A DNA stretch of 64,000 nucleotides from an uncultured Lachnospiraceae bacterium (GTDB taxonomy: Bacteria > Bacillota > Clostridia > Lachnospirales > Lachnospiraceae). The notes under the pieces are model-generated. The model was not told the DNA's origin, did not search any database, and was given only the letters and a program-made list of their open reading frames with translations. The stretch's first letter is position 1, and every line of letters starts with the position of its first letter. Location: contig CAMNSZ010000012.1 of assembly GCA_946557105.1 (NCBI GenBank), forward strand, positions 1 through 64,000, read 5' to 3'. A program made the position numbers and the translations under genes. Positions 42,496-51,925 of this stretch are shown here, one piece after another.

Positions 42496-43275
42496 TCAAC
42501 CGGGCTTCACATAGAAGAAGGAGGATTTTCTCTCATATCCCATCTCTTTATAACCCATAATCTGTTCCGTACTTCCCACAAAAAGGATACCGCCTCTCGC
42601 CAACGACCTAAAATACTTTCTGAATACCTCGTCCTTTGCCTCCTCCGTAAAATAAATCAATACATTACGGCAGACAATCATATGACAATCTGCAGGATAC
42701 TCATCCTTTAACAAATTATGTTCTTTAAACTCAACCCTGTCCTTGATTTCATCGGAAATCTTATAGGAAGGACCTACCTGTGTAAAATATTTCTTTTTAA
42801 AATCGTCGGGCACTGCGGCAATACTCTTATCCGCATAAAGCCCTACCTTTGCCTTTGCGATAACCTGTTTATCCAAATCCGTGGCAAATATCTTTATCTG
42901 CTTGAGCGGCAGGTGGCGGGAGAGCGCCATCACCAATGAATATGGCTCGTCGCCGGTAGAACACGCCGCACTCCAAATTTTCAGATTCCTGCCAAATCTG
43001 GAAATCAGTCCGGGGATAATGACTTCGTCCAATATCTTCCATTGCTCCGGATTCCTATAAAACTCGGAGACATTTATGGTAATGTAATTGACAAACTCTT
43101 CAAACAAATGATTGTCCGATTTGATTGCCTGCACATACTTGTCGTACCCTTCTATTTTGTGCTTGGCAATCAGGGTATCAATCCGGCGTTTCATCTGCTT
43201 TTCCTTGTAGCTGCTCAAATCAATGGTCGTTAGCGACAAAATCTCCCTCTTAAAATATTCATAATCATACGCCAT
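42496..43275 (-). CDS. cheR: CheR-type protein-glutamate methyltransferase
   Basis: AdoMet-dependent methyltransferase for chemoreceptor glutamates, 259 residues and full length. The N-terminal all-alpha CheR_N part (1-75) is followed by the SAM-binding core: ITINVSEFYRNPEQW, WSAACSTGDEPYSLVMAL (motif I), IKIFATDLD and VCRNVLIYF. There is no C-terminal TPR. No receptor, cheA, cheW or cheB gene lies in the window, so it is either an orphan or separated from its partners. It lies 22 bases before the end of the rpsA-like transcript unit (same strand) and may be read through from it. Confidence 0.92.
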   Translation of the reverse strand: MAYDYEYFKREILSLTTIDLSSYKEKQMKRRIDTLIAKHKIEGYDKYVQAIKSDNHLFEEFVNYITINVSEFYRNPEQWKILDEVIIPGLISRFGRNLKIWSAACSTGDEPYSLVMALSRHLPLKQIKIFATDLDKQVIAKAKVGLYADKSIAAVPDDFKKKYFTQVGPSYKISDEIKDRVEFKEHNLLKDEYPADCHMIVCRNVLIYFTEEAKDEVFRKYFRSLARGGILFVGSTEQIMGYKEMGYERKSSFFYVKPG

Positions 43276-43297
43276 AGAATGTACCTCACTCTACTGC

Positions 43298-44443
43298 TTA
43301 TTCTTCGACAGCCTCGTCTGCCGCAATTACCGCATCAATATCAACGGAAACCACGTCTGCATCGGATTCCTCCTGCTCTTTCACAGTATCAGGCTCCATG
43401 GTTGCCTTGATGCTTAAGGAAATCTTTTTCTCCTCCTCGTTAAAATCCACAACCTTTGCCGTTACTTCCTCACCCACGCTAAGTACATCCGTCGGCTTTT
43501 CAACATGCTCCTTGGAAATCTGGGAAACATGAAGCAATGCGTCTACACCGGGCTCTAACTCTATAAAAGCGCCAAAATCGGTCATTCGCGCAACCTTACC
43601 GGTTACCATGCTGCCTACGGCATACTTGTTTGCCGCATCCTTCCATGGATTTGCATCGTCAAATTTCAAGGAGAGGGCAATCTTACTTCCGTTAATCTCT
43701 TTTATCAAAACCTTAACGGTATCCCCAACCTTAAATACCTTCTTGGGATGCTCAACCCTGCCCCACGACATCTCGGAAATGTGAAGCAGACCGTCGGCGC
43801 CGCCCAAATCAATAAATGCGCCGAAATCTGTAACGTTCTTTACAGTACCCTCGACAATGTCACCCTCATGGATTCTGGCAAAAAGCTCCTTCTGAAGCTC
43901 TGCCTTCTTAGCGGAAATAAGCTGTCTGCGGTCTCCGATGTATCTTCTTCTCTTAGGATTGTACTCGCTGATAACAAATTCAATCTCCTGACCCGCATAT
44001 TTATTTAAATCTTTTTCATAAGTATCGGAGACAAGGCTTGCCGGAATAAAAATCCTTACCTCGTCAACAATAACGCTGAGTCCGCCGTCAAGCACCTGCG
44101 CGACGGTAGCCTTTAATACCTCTTTATTATTATATGCCTCTTCGATTCTCTTATTACCTCTGTCGGCGGCAAGACGCTTGTAAGTTAAAAGTACTTGTCC
44201 TTCACCGTCGTTTACTTTAAGTATTTTCACTTCCATGGTATCGCCAACCTTAGCAACAGCGGTAAGGTCTACGGTGGAATCATTGGTATATTCATTTTTT
44301 GTAAGAATACCGTCCGACTTGTATCCGATGTTCAGGATGATTTCATCCGGCTTAACATCGATAACTGTACCCTCGACTACCTCTCCTGCATGTATTGTCT
44401 TTAATGATTCTTCCAACATTTGTTCAAAAGTTAATTCTGACAT
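43298..44443 (-). CDS. rpsA: S1-domain protein (30S ribosomal protein S1 homologue)
   Basis: A 381-residue protein made of four S1 (OB-fold) RNA-binding repeats: about 15-85, 100-170, 188-256 and 273-342. The last two are the best conserved (DIVEGTVKNVTDFGAFIDL and MVTGKVARMTDFGAFIEL), and an acidic C-terminal tail follows. E. coli S1 has six repeats; four is usual in Firmicutes. The ATG has GAGGAGG 9 bases upstream and lies inside the end of ispH (20-base overlap, different frame). In some Clostridia ispH and this gene are fused into one protein; here they are separate. Confidence 0.92.
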   Translation of the reverse strand: MSELTFEQMLEESLKTIHAGEVVEGTVIDVKPDEIILNIGYKSDGILTKNEYTNDSTVDLTAVAKVGDTMEVKILKVNDGEGQVLLTYKRLAADRGNKRIEEAYNNKEVLKATVAQVLDGGLSVIVDEVRIFIPASLVSDTYEKDLNKYAGQEIEFVISEYNPKRRRYIGDRRQLISAKKAELQKELFARIHEGDIVEGTVKNVTDFGAFIDLGGADGLLHISEMSWGRVEHPKKVFKVGDTVKVLIKEINGSKIALSLKFDDANPWKDAANKYAVGSMVTGKVARMTDFGAFIELEPGVDALLHVSQISKEHVEKPTDVLSVGEEVTAKVVDFNEEEKKISLSIKATMEPDTVKEQEESDADVVSVDIDAVIAADEAVEE

Positions 44444-45272
44444 AATTTTGAACCTCCTCGATTAATTTATTTGGGGTGGAAGCCCCAGCAGTAATACCCA
44501 CCAGGCGAACAGCTTTAGGTAGTTCTAAATGCAAGTCATCCAGTGTCTGTATAAAATAGGTATGGGCACACTCCTTGCTGCAAATCTCATATAGCTTTCT
44601 CGTGTTAGAGCTGTGCTTGCCTCCTATCACTATCATAACGTCAGCCTCCGCCGCAAGAACCTGCGCCGAGCTTTGACGCTCCTCAGTTGCATTACAGATA
44701 GTATTCACAACACTATCATTGTAACCTTTTTTTTGAAAAATTTCAACTATATATTGAAATTTATTGTAGTTATATGTCGTTTGAGAGACAATGCAGATTT
44801 TCTTGTTCGCGGGCGGGTTATATTCCAACGCTTCCTCCGGAGTTTCCAGCACTGTGGCGGTAGAGTTGCACCAGCCCATAATCCCCTCCACCTCGGGGTG
44901 TCCGGGGTTGCCTATAATAATTATATGCTTTCCCTCGCTGCTCTCCTTGTCCACTATTTGATGAATACGTTTTACGAACGGACAGGTCGCGTCTATACAC
45001 TCCAAATGCTTTCGCTCCAAAATGTCATAGATTTCTTTCGGAACGCCGTGCGCCCTGATAATAACGCTGCCCGATGAAAGCTTTAGAAGCTCCTCCCTAT
45101 TTTCAATTACACCCACGCCCTTCTCCTTAAGATCTTTAACAACCTCCTCGTTGTGTACAATAGGTCCATAGGTATATATAGTTTTCCCAGTTTTTATCTG
45201 TTCATACACGGATTCTACCGCTCTCTTTACGCCAAAACAAAATCCTGCACATTGCGCAAGTCTGATTTCCAT
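44424..45272 (-). CDS. ispH: 4-hydroxy-3-methylbut-2-enyl diphosphate reductase
   Basis: Last step of the MEP isoprenoid pathway, reducing HMBPP to IPP and DMAPP with a [4Fe-4S] cluster. The three cluster cysteines are in AGFCFGVKRAV, DATCPFVKRIH and TICNATEERQ. ATG 45272 (MEIRLAQ) with AAAGGA 9 bases upstream is preferred over 45296, giving 282 residues, the family length. It is downstream of cmk (65 bases) and overlaps the S1 gene, an order conserved in Clostridia. Confidence 0.95.
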   Translation of the reverse strand: MEIRLAQCAGFCFGVKRAVESVYEQIKTGKTIYTYGPIVHNEEVVKDLKEKGVGVIENREELLKLSSGSVIIRAHGVPKEIYDILERKHLECIDATCPFVKRIHQIVDKESSEGKHIIIIGNPGHPEVEGIMGWCNSTATVLETPEEALEYNPPANKKICIVSQTTYNYNKFQYIVEIFQKKGYNDSVVNTICNATEERQSSAQVLAAEADVMIVIGGKHSSNTRKLYEICSKECAHTYFIQTLDDLHLELPKAVRLVGITAGASTPNKLIEEVQNYVRINF

Positions 45273-45337
45273 GAAACAAATTCCTTTCCGATTCATCCTT
45301 TGAGAAATTTCATAGGTTTACGCTTCCATACCGGCGT

Positions 45338-46000
45338 TCAGTTTATTTTACATATATCCGATATCCTTTCAACCGCCTCTTCAATAGTCATATCCGAGGT
45401 ATCCACCATAACGGCGTCCGCCGCCTGTCTTAACGGAGAATGCTCCCTGTGCATATCACGATAGTCCCGCTCCTCGATATCCGCCTTTATCTTTGCCGGA
45501 TCACATGTCTCGCCCTTTGCAGCCAGCTCCTCAAAGCGTCTTTTTGCTCTGACCTCACTACTGGCGGTAAGATAAATTTTCACCTGCGCATCCGGCAGCA
45601 CGCAGGTTCCGATATCCCTTCCGTCCATAATACAGTCGCTCCTTGCGGCAATCGCCCGCTGCAGCTCCACAATCTTTTTCCTGACCGCAGGCTGCAAGCT
45701 TATGACAGACGCCATATTCCCCACCTCCTCGGTACGCAGGCAGGCACTCACATTCTCACCGTTTAAATATACCGCCTGTACGCCTCCCTCGAATCCCAGA
45801 GAAATATCCGCATCCGCACACTTTTTACCGATGGCATCCCCGTCCGACAAATCAACCTTCTCCCTCAGCATAAATAAGGCCATTGCGCGGTACATAGCGC
45901 CGGTGTCCACACATATCATATTCATTTTTCTTGCCACGGCTCTGGCAATCGTGCTTTTTCCTGCGCCCGCAGGTCCGTCAATTGCAATATTATAACTCAT
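45338..46000 (-). CDS. cmk: Cytidylate kinase
   Basis: Phosphorylates CMP and dCMP, 220 residues. The P-loop is IDGPAGAGKST at residues 6-16; ICVDTGAMYRAM, SDCIMDGRDIGTCVLPDA and a lid segment RRFEELAAKG follow. ATG 46000 (MSYNIA) has GGAGG 6 bases upstream, deciding against the longer frame at 46024. It lies between the yhiN-like gene (109 bases) and ispH. Confidence 0.95.
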   Translation of the reverse strand: MSYNIAIDGPAGAGKSTIARAVARKMNMICVDTGAMYRAMALFMLREKVDLSDGDAIGKKCADADISLGFEGGVQAVYLNGENVSACLRTEEVGNMASVISLQPAVRKKIVELQRAIAARSDCIMDGRDIGTCVLPDAQVKIYLTASSEVRAKRRFEELAAKGETCDPAKIKADIEERDYRDMHREHSPLRQAADAVMVDTSDMTIEEAVERISDICKIN

Positions 46001-46109
46001 ACTAATCCTCCATGCCGCCAACAACCCGCGAATCCGGGCGTCAGCACAAATTCAAAATTTAATTATAGACTGACAGGCTTATTTTCAATCCACCCTGACG
46101 TCCGAATTT

Positions 46110-47351
46110 TTAAGCGTTCATTCCTGCCAGATATCCCGTAGACCATGCAATTTGCAGATTAAAGCCTCCTGTCAAGGCATCCAAATCCAGCACCTCCCCT
46201 GCAAAATACAGATTACTTACCTTTTTTGACTCCATGGTAGACGGATTTACGTCCTTTACCGAAACGCCTCCCTGCGTGACAATCGCCTCTGCAAAGGAAC
46301 GGGTTCCCGTAACGGTAAGCGGCAGCTCCTTTATCAGCGCTGCAAAAGCCCGCCTCTCCTGACAGGTGATTTCATTTACTTTTTTATCGGGATTAATGCC
46401 GGAAAGCTTTAGCATAACCGGTATCAGCTTTGCCGGAAAAAGTCCTCCCAGTGAATTTTTAAATTGTTTGTTTCTGTTTTCCTCAAAGTCCCGCAAAATC
46501 CGTTTGTCAAGCTGCGCATCATCCAAGGCGGGTTTCAAATCAATATATAGTTTTGTAGTTTCCTTATCGGAATTCTTCTTTACATAATAGCTGCTTGCGC
46601 TGATAATCAACGGACCGCTGACCCCGAAATGGGTAAAAAGCATCTCTCCGAAGCCCTGATATATTTCTTTTTTCCCACATACAAGGCGCACGGCAACATT
46701 ACGCAGGGAAAGCCCCATAAGGGTCTTGCACCAGTCTTCCTCCACCTCGAGCGGAACCAGCGCCGGCTTACATTCTACAAGCCTATGCTCTGTGTCCTTT
46801 GCAAAACGGTAACCATCCCCCGTAGAGCCCGTACCGGGATAAGAAAGCCCTCCGGTACACACAATACAGCTGTCACCGTAAATCAGACTGCCGTCGCCCA
46901 GCTTCACCGCCGTAAATACAGGCCTATCGGCCGCTTGTCTCACCTCGATGCTTTGCACCCATGTATCCGGCATAATTTTCACGCCTCTTTTTTTTAATTC
47001 CCGCAAAAGCGCTCCTATGATATCCGAGGAATGGTCGGAGACGGGGAACACTCGTCCTCCCCTCTCTGTCTTAAGAGGACAGCCTGCCCTCTCAAAGAAA
47101 TCCATAACGGCCTGATTGTCATATTGATAAAATGCACTATACAAAAATTTCTTATTTGTGCACACATTTTCAAATAATGCTTCCGTATCTGCGGCATTTG
47201 TAACATTGCATCTGCCTTTGCCCGTAATAAAAAGTTTTTTTCCCAGCTTTTCGTTTTTCTCCAGCAGAATCACCTTACTGCCTTTTTCTGCCGCCGCAAG
47301 CGCCGCCATCATACCCGCCGCGCCGCCTCCTATTACAATTACTTTTCCCAC
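46110..47351 (-). CDS. HI0933/YhiN-family flavoprotein
   Basis: FAD-dependent oxidoreductase-like protein of 413 residues. The N-terminal Rossmann motif VIVIGGGAAGMMAALAAA is followed by LLEKNEKLGKKLFITGKGRCNVTN, which is diagnostic of the family, and the C-terminal LYFAGEVLDLDALTGGFNLQIAWSTG closes the FAD site. The biochemical reaction is unknown; annotations such as aminoacetone oxidase are not well supported. Translation starts at GTG 47351 with GGAGG 6 bases upstream. Its position before cmk-ispH-rpsA is conserved in Clostridia. Confidence 0.9.
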   Translation of the reverse strand: MGKVIVIGGGAAGMMAALAAAEKGSKVILLEKNEKLGKKLFITGKGRCNVTNAADTEALFENVCTNKKFLYSAFYQYDNQAVMDFFERAGCPLKTERGGRVFPVSDHSSDIIGALLRELKKRGVKIMPDTWVQSIEVRQAADRPVFTAVKLGDGSLIYGDSCIVCTGGLSYPGTGSTGDGYRFAKDTEHRLVECKPALVPLEVEEDWCKTLMGLSLRNVAVRLVCGKKEIYQGFGEMLFTHFGVSGPLIISASSYYVKKNSDKETTKLYIDLKPALDDAQLDKRILRDFEENRNKQFKNSLGGLFPAKLIPVMLKLSGINPDKKVNEITCQERRAFAALIKELPLTVTGTRSFAEAIVTQGGVSVKDVNPSTMESKKVSNLYFAGEVLDLDALTGGFNLQIAWSTGYLAGMNA

Positions 47352-47432
47352 ATTAACCCTCCATGTCAGGACGGCTCAAACATTTGTGTCTCACCGATGT
47401 CTGTCGCGCCATTTGAAATATTATTTATACCC

Positions 47433-48353
47433 TTATTTTTCTTTTCGCAATGAGTAATTCAGCATCGGCTCATCATCGATAAAATTAATCTCATCATTTA
47501 GGTATACCTGATAGTTATTCCAGACCTCCTCCAGCATTTCCAAATTCTGCCTAACCTCCTGAGGACATCTTAAACACAGGGCAACCACCAATGCATTTAT
47601 AACGCTCAAAGGCGCCACAAGAGAATCCACAATAGACACCATATCGCTTCTTGCAAGTAAATTACAGGAGGAATATAGGTTCATGGGAGAGTGGATACTG
47701 TCTGTAATGGCAATTACCTTGGCGTTCCTGTCGTTTGCAAACTCCATTGCCTTTAAGGTTCTCATGGAATATCGTGGAAAGCTGATGCCGATAAAGCAAT
47801 CTTTATTACTGATATGCATCATCTGTTCAAAGGTCTCGCTGACGCTTGTCGTGTTGAGCAGTCTCACGTTTCCCCGGATCATATTCAAATAAAAATGTAA
47901 AAAAGCGGCAAGCGGCTCATTACTCCTCAGCCCCATAATATATATGGTATCCACCTCCAAAATCGTCGATACAGCCGTCTCAAAGGCCGCCGGATCCAGA
48001 TTCTCAATAGTGTCCTGAAGCTTCTCAATATCCGCGGTAAGCACGGACGCCAGAATCTCCGACTGCGAACTCTTCCCATACTTTGCATCAATCTTCTGCA
48101 CACTGTTTAGTTTATTCTGAACACACTCCTCCAATGCCTTTTGAAACTTGGGATAACCGTCATAACCTATGCCGGATGCAAAACGTACCACCGTTGATTC
48201 ACTGATTCCCAAGGTTTCCCCCAGCTTAGCAGCCGTCATAAATACAGCCTGCTCATAATGTCCAAATATGAAATTTGCAATGACCTTATGGCTCTTGCTC
48301 ATTTTATCATAGTGTTCATTTATTCTGGTTAAAATATCATGCTGCCTCTCCAT
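47433..48353 (-). CDS. RpiR/MurR-family transcriptional regulator
   Basis: A 306-residue regulator: N-terminal RpiR helix-turn-helix (about 1-77; TAAKLGETLGISESTVVRFASGIGYDGYPKF) and a C-terminal SIS sugar-phosphate isomerase-like sensor (about 128-260; IYIMGLRSNEPLAAF ... FIGISFPRYS). Such proteins usually sense a phosphosugar and control sugar catabolism. No sugar operon is adjacent. It follows the TetR gene by 9 bases, so the two regulators are probably co-transcribed. Confidence 0.9.
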   Translation of the reverse strand: MERQHDILTRINEHYDKMSKSHKVIANFIFGHYEQAVFMTAAKLGETLGISESTVVRFASGIGYDGYPKFQKALEECVQNKLNSVQKIDAKYGKSSQSEILASVLTADIEKLQDTIENLDPAAFETAVSTILEVDTIYIMGLRSNEPLAAFLHFYLNMIRGNVRLLNTTSVSETFEQMMHISNKDCFIGISFPRYSMRTLKAMEFANDRNAKVIAITDSIHSPMNLYSSCNLLARSDMVSIVDSLVAPLSVINALVVALCLRCPQEVRQNLEMLEEVWNNYQVYLNDEINFIDDEPMLNYSLRKEK

Positions 48354-48362
48354 TTGTCCTTC

Positions 48363-48929
48363 CTACTCCTCACTCCGCTTTTCTCCTGCAAATGCCTCAT
48401 AGGAGCGCTCCAACAGCTCTAATGTCTCCACATCCGATAAATCGTAATCACCCGTAAGGGTCATACATGCCGCCCCATGAATAAAAATCCACATTTTCAT
48501 AAATAAATCCCCCGGCGCCGGACATCCCATTGCCGCGGCACGGTTGACTTCATAAACCACATTGCCCTTTTCTCCGTTCAAAAGCTCATACATGCTCTTC
48601 TTTTGCTCTACGCCGGTGACAAACAATAGTTCAAAGAGATGCTTTTCTTCTCTTGCAAAGGCAATATAAGCCATCCCCAGATTAGAAAAGGGGGTCTTTC
48701 CCGTTCTGGGATAAAGACTATAGTAGTCCTGAAAAAAATCTACAGCCTTCAAATATACCGCAGTCCACAGCTCCTCCATACTCCTGTACACACGAAAAAT
48801 AGGCTGTGTAGAACAGCCTGCTTTTGCTGCCACTCTTCTCGCCGTGACGTTGGAAACCCCCTCCGTTCTTGTCATGGCAAAAGCGGTGTCTAAAATATTT
48901 TCAATAGTAATAACTTCCTTGCGAGCCAT
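48363..48929 (-). CDS. TetR-family transcriptional regulator
   Basis: A 188-residue regulator with an N-terminal TetR helix-turn-helix (about 8-55; TARRVAAKAGCSTQPIFRVYRSMEEL) and a C-terminal ligand-binding all-alpha domain with WHG-like features (FIHGAACMTLTGDYDL). ATG 48929 (MARKEV) is preferred over a GTG frame opening at 48941. The effector is unknown, and no efflux pump is adjacent. It lies 9 bases before the RpiR gene and about 270 bases from the end of the decarboxylase operon. Confidence 0.87.
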   Translation of the reverse strand: MARKEVITIENILDTAFAMTRTEGVSNVTARRVAAKAGCSTQPIFRVYRSMEELWTAVYLKAVDFFQDYYSLYPRTGKTPFSNLGMAYIAFAREEKHLFELLFVTGVEQKKSMYELLNGEKGNVVYEVNRAAAMGCPAPGDLFMKMWIFIHGAACMTLTGDYDLSDVETLELLERSYEAFAGEKRSEE

Positions 48930-49064
48930 AGTATCTCTCACTCCCCTGCCAAACGAATTGTGTCCACTTATCTTAAAACACTACTATAACACTTGTTATT
49001 TTACTTGCGGAATATAGATTTTGTCAAGCCCCATAAAATGCCCCGGCAATTCCTTTGCCCTTTA

Positions 49065-49104
49065 CCAAAAGACGGAAAATACCCTTCAAGTATTTTCCGT
49101 CTTA
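49065..49104 (-). terminator. Terminator of the sodium-pump decarboxylase operon
   Basis: Minus-strand perfect stem AAGACGGAAAATAC / GTATTTTCCGTCTT, loop TTGAAGG, followed by TTGG (poor T-run). It lies about 95 bases after the oadA stop. The surrounding gap 48930-49199 holds nothing else I can identify. Confidence 0.78.
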
Positions 49105-49199
49105 GGATAACAGCACTATTTCAAATTTATATTTCGTATAATTCTTCTCTTTACATGCGCATTAATACGCTCGGCTTTTCCCGACTGCATATTACCTAC

Positions 49200-50627
49200 T
49201 TAAACAGGATAAGCGCCGTTCTTAGTATCGGCCTGAGTCATATCAACCTTATCCTGCTGTGCCTGACGATACTTAAAGAAATCTGTTGCAACCTGAGGGA
49301 AGAGGGCGTAGCTGAGCACATCCTCGTCCTGCTGCTTCCATTCCTTCATCTCGCTCTCCAGTTTATCAAGCTCATTGTCAAGAAGATCGGCATAGCGGCA
49401 GGTAATCCTCTCCTCACCGGGAATAACCTTGTCGATAACCTCCTGACTCATAGGCTTTACAGTCTGACCGTACTCGCCGCGAAGAACAGCCTTCGTCTCC
49501 TTGGTGGCCATCTTATATCTCTCGCCCATCAGTACGTTGAATACCGCCTGTGTACCCACAATCTGGGACGAGGGAGTAACCAATGGAGGCTCGCCCAAAT
49601 CCTTGCGGACCTGAGGAATCTCCTTCAGCACATCATAATATTTATCCTCTGCATTTTGCTCCTTCAGCTGGCTGACCATATTGGAAAGCATACCTCCGGG
49701 CACCTGATAAAGCAATGTCTTGATATCAACCCCCATAACCTTTGGATTGAGCAGACCGTTTGCAAGACACTCATCCCTGTAAGGCCGGAAATAATCCGCA
49801 ATTTCGGCAAGCAGATTCTGGTCAAATCCCGTATCATAAGGGGTTCCCTTAAAGGTCTCCACCATAACCTCCGTTGCCGGCTGGGAGGTTCCCATGGCGA
49901 AAGGACTCATGGCGGTATCAATCACGTCCACCCCTGCCTCTACAGCCTTTAAGTAGGTCATACCTGCAACACCGGAGGTATAATGGGTATGCAGCTGGAT
50001 GGGAAGCTTCGTCGCGCTCTTCATTGCAGAAATCATCTCGGTCGCCTTATAAGGAACAAGAAGTCCTGCCATATCCTTGATACAAATAGAGTCCGCACCC
50101 ATTTCCTCAATCTTTTTAGCCATATCGGTCCAATACTCCAAAGTATAAGCGTCGCCCAATGTATAGGACAACGCAACCTGCGCATGCCCCCTGCCCTCCT
50201 GCACCTTATATTTGTTGGTAGCATCCACAGCCGCCTGCAGGTTGCGAAGGTCATTTAAACAGTCAAAGATACGGATAACATCAATACCGTTGGAGATAGA
50301 TTTCTGTACGAAATACTCCACAACATCATCCGCATAGGGTCTGTAGCCCAAAATGTTCTGTCCACGGAAAAGCATTTGAAGCTTCGTATTCTTGAAGCCG
50401 TCACGCAGCTTCCTGAGTCTGTCCCACGGATCCTCCTTCAGGAAACGAAGGGAGGCGTCAAAGGTTGCACCGCCCCAGCACTCCACGGAATGATAACCGA
50501 CCTTATCCATCTTGTCTACGATGGGAAGCATAAATTCAGTAGGCATTCTAGTGGCAATCAGAGACTGGTGTGCATCACGCAATATTGTTTCCGTAATTTT
50601 AATCGGTTTTTTTATTTGTTCTGACAT
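49200..50627 (-). CDS. oadA: Oxaloacetate decarboxylase alpha-type carboxyltransferase (PYC_OADA)
   Basis: Carboxyltransferase moving CO2 between oxaloacetate and enzyme-bound biotin, 475 residues. An HMGL-like TIM barrel (TETILRDAHQSLIATRM at the N-terminus, metal site LHTHYTSG) is followed by the PYC_OADA conserved domain (PGGMLSNMVSQL, about 300-450). No biotinyl domain is attached; the carrier is encoded separately at 51926-52288, as in pyruvate carboxylase subunit B-like proteins. AGGAGG lies 9 bases before the ATG. It is the last gene of the five-gene operon, 101 bases after oadB. Confidence 0.93.
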   Translation of the reverse strand: MSEQIKKPIKITETILRDAHQSLIATRMPTEFMLPIVDKMDKVGYHSVECWGGATFDASLRFLKEDPWDRLRKLRDGFKNTKLQMLFRGQNILGYRPYADDVVEYFVQKSISNGIDVIRIFDCLNDLRNLQAAVDATNKYKVQEGRGHAQVALSYTLGDAYTLEYWTDMAKKIEEMGADSICIKDMAGLLVPYKATEMISAMKSATKLPIQLHTHYTSGVAGMTYLKAVEAGVDVIDTAMSPFAMGTSQPATEVMVETFKGTPYDTGFDQNLLAEIADYFRPYRDECLANGLLNPKVMGVDIKTLLYQVPGGMLSNMVSQLKEQNAEDKYYDVLKEIPQVRKDLGEPPLVTPSSQIVGTQAVFNVLMGERYKMATKETKAVLRGEYGQTVKPMSQEVIDKVIPGEERITCRYADLLDNELDKLESEMKEWKQQDEDVLSYALFPQVATDFFKYRQAQQDKVDMTQADTKNGAYPV

Positions 50628-50728
50628 TTACGAATTCCTCCATTATTTTTATGAAATGTTAAGTGCAAAGCCGCATCTGCTTAAGCAAGCTTAATCAGCT
50701 GCGTCTTTACTTGAATCTGTGCACAGCT

Positions 50729-51880
50729 TTAGAATACACCGAATATCGCCATGAAGGTTCCGGCGGCTACGGCAGTTCCTATAACGCCTGCTACATTAGG
50801 ACCCATTGCATGCATAAGCAGGAAATTGGTAGGGTCTGCTTCCGCACCGACCTTCTGTGATACACGTGCCGCCATAGGAACGGCAGATACGCCCGCCGAA
50901 CCGATAAGGGGATTTACCTTGCCCTTCGTAGCCACACACATCAGCTTGCCGAAAAGCACGCCGGCCGCAGTACCGAACATAAAGGCAATCAATCCAAGCG
51001 CTACTATCTTTAAGGTATCAAAATTCAGAAATGCTTCCGCGCTGGTAGTTGCGCCTACGGAGGTACCCAGCAGAATAACAACAATATACATCAACGCGTT
51101 GGAAGCCGTATCCGTAAGCTGTCTTACCACGCCCGACTCTCTGAACAGGTTTCCGAGCATCAGCATACCTACCAGAGGAACCGTCGTAGGAAGAATCAAG
51201 CCTACTACAATAGTAACAACGATGGGGAAAAGGATTCTCTCCAGCTTGGACACCGGACGAAGCTGGCTCATCTTAATCTTCCTTTCCTTCTCGGTTGTAA
51301 AAAGCTTCATAATCGGAGGCTGGATAATCGGTACCAGTGACATGTACGAATATGCCGCCACCGCTATGGGACCCATGATGGCCGTCTGCCCCAGTTTACT
51401 TGCCAGAAAAATAGAAGTAGGTCCGTCCGCACCGCCGATAATGGATATTGCCGCTGCCGCCATATCATTGAACCCAAGCGCGATTGCTCCAAAATATGCG
51501 GCGAAAATACCAAACTGTGCCGCCGCACCCAAAAGAAAGCTCTTGGGGTTTGCAATCAGCGGTCCAAAATCGGTCATGGCGCCCACACCCATAAATATCA
51601 GGGAAGGAAGGATTGCCCACTCGTCCAAAATGTAAAAATAATGCAATAATCCGCCGACACCGTTTGCTGCATCTTCCGGATTGATCATTATATCCGGATA
51701 AATGTTTACTAACAGCATACCGAATGCTATCGGGGTTAAAAGCAGAGGCTCAAACCCATGGCGAATAGCTAAATATAGGAAAAAACATGCAACCGCTATC
51801 ATGACGTAATTTCCCCATGTCAGGTTAAAAAACGCCGTCTGATGAATCAGATTGCTGAATGTATTTAAAACATACTCCAT
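50729..51880 (-). CDS. oadB: Sodium-translocating decarboxylase beta subunit (OadB)
   Basis: Polytopic membrane pump (383 residues, about nine hydrophobic segments). It decarboxylates carboxybiotin and couples this to Na+ export. The conserved IIGGADGPTSIFLASKL loop with the key Asp, and a second conserved stretch GSAGVSAVPMAARVSQ near the C-terminus, are typical of OadB/MmdB/GcdB. CAGGAGG lies 6-7 bases before the ATG. It works with the biotin carrier upstream and with either or both carboxyltransferases of the operon. Confidence 0.95.
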   Translation of the reverse strand: MEYVLNTFSNLIHQTAFFNLTWGNYVMIAVACFFLYLAIRHGFEPLLLTPIAFGMLLVNIYPDIMINPEDAANGVGGLLHYFYILDEWAILPSLIFMGVGAMTDFGPLIANPKSFLLGAAAQFGIFAAYFGAIALGFNDMAAAAISIIGGADGPTSIFLASKLGQTAIMGPIAVAAYSYMSLVPIIQPPIMKLFTTEKERKIKMSQLRPVSKLERILFPIVVTIVVGLILPTTVPLVGMLMLGNLFRESGVVRQLTDTASNALMYIVVILLGTSVGATTSAEAFLNFDTLKIVALGLIAFMFGTAAGVLFGKLMCVATKGKVNPLIGSAGVSAVPMAARVSQKVGAEADPTNFLLMHAMGPNVAGVIGTAVAAGTFMAIFGVF

Positions 51881-51925
51881 TTGTTGACCTCCTGTTGTTT
51901 TGCTCTTGACTCTAATCTGTGCGGA

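Noticed and set aside
48993..49952. A 319-codon plus-strand frame crossing the end of oadA and its terminator
   Set aside because: Runs through a perfect terminator hairpin and antisense to oadA; low-complexity leucine/isoleucine composition and no ribosome site.
50751..51635. A 294-codon open frame on the plus strand, antisense to oadB
   Set aside because: It lies entirely inside oadB, has no ribosome site or family signature, and its composition is the reverse complement of a membrane protein. A shadow frame.
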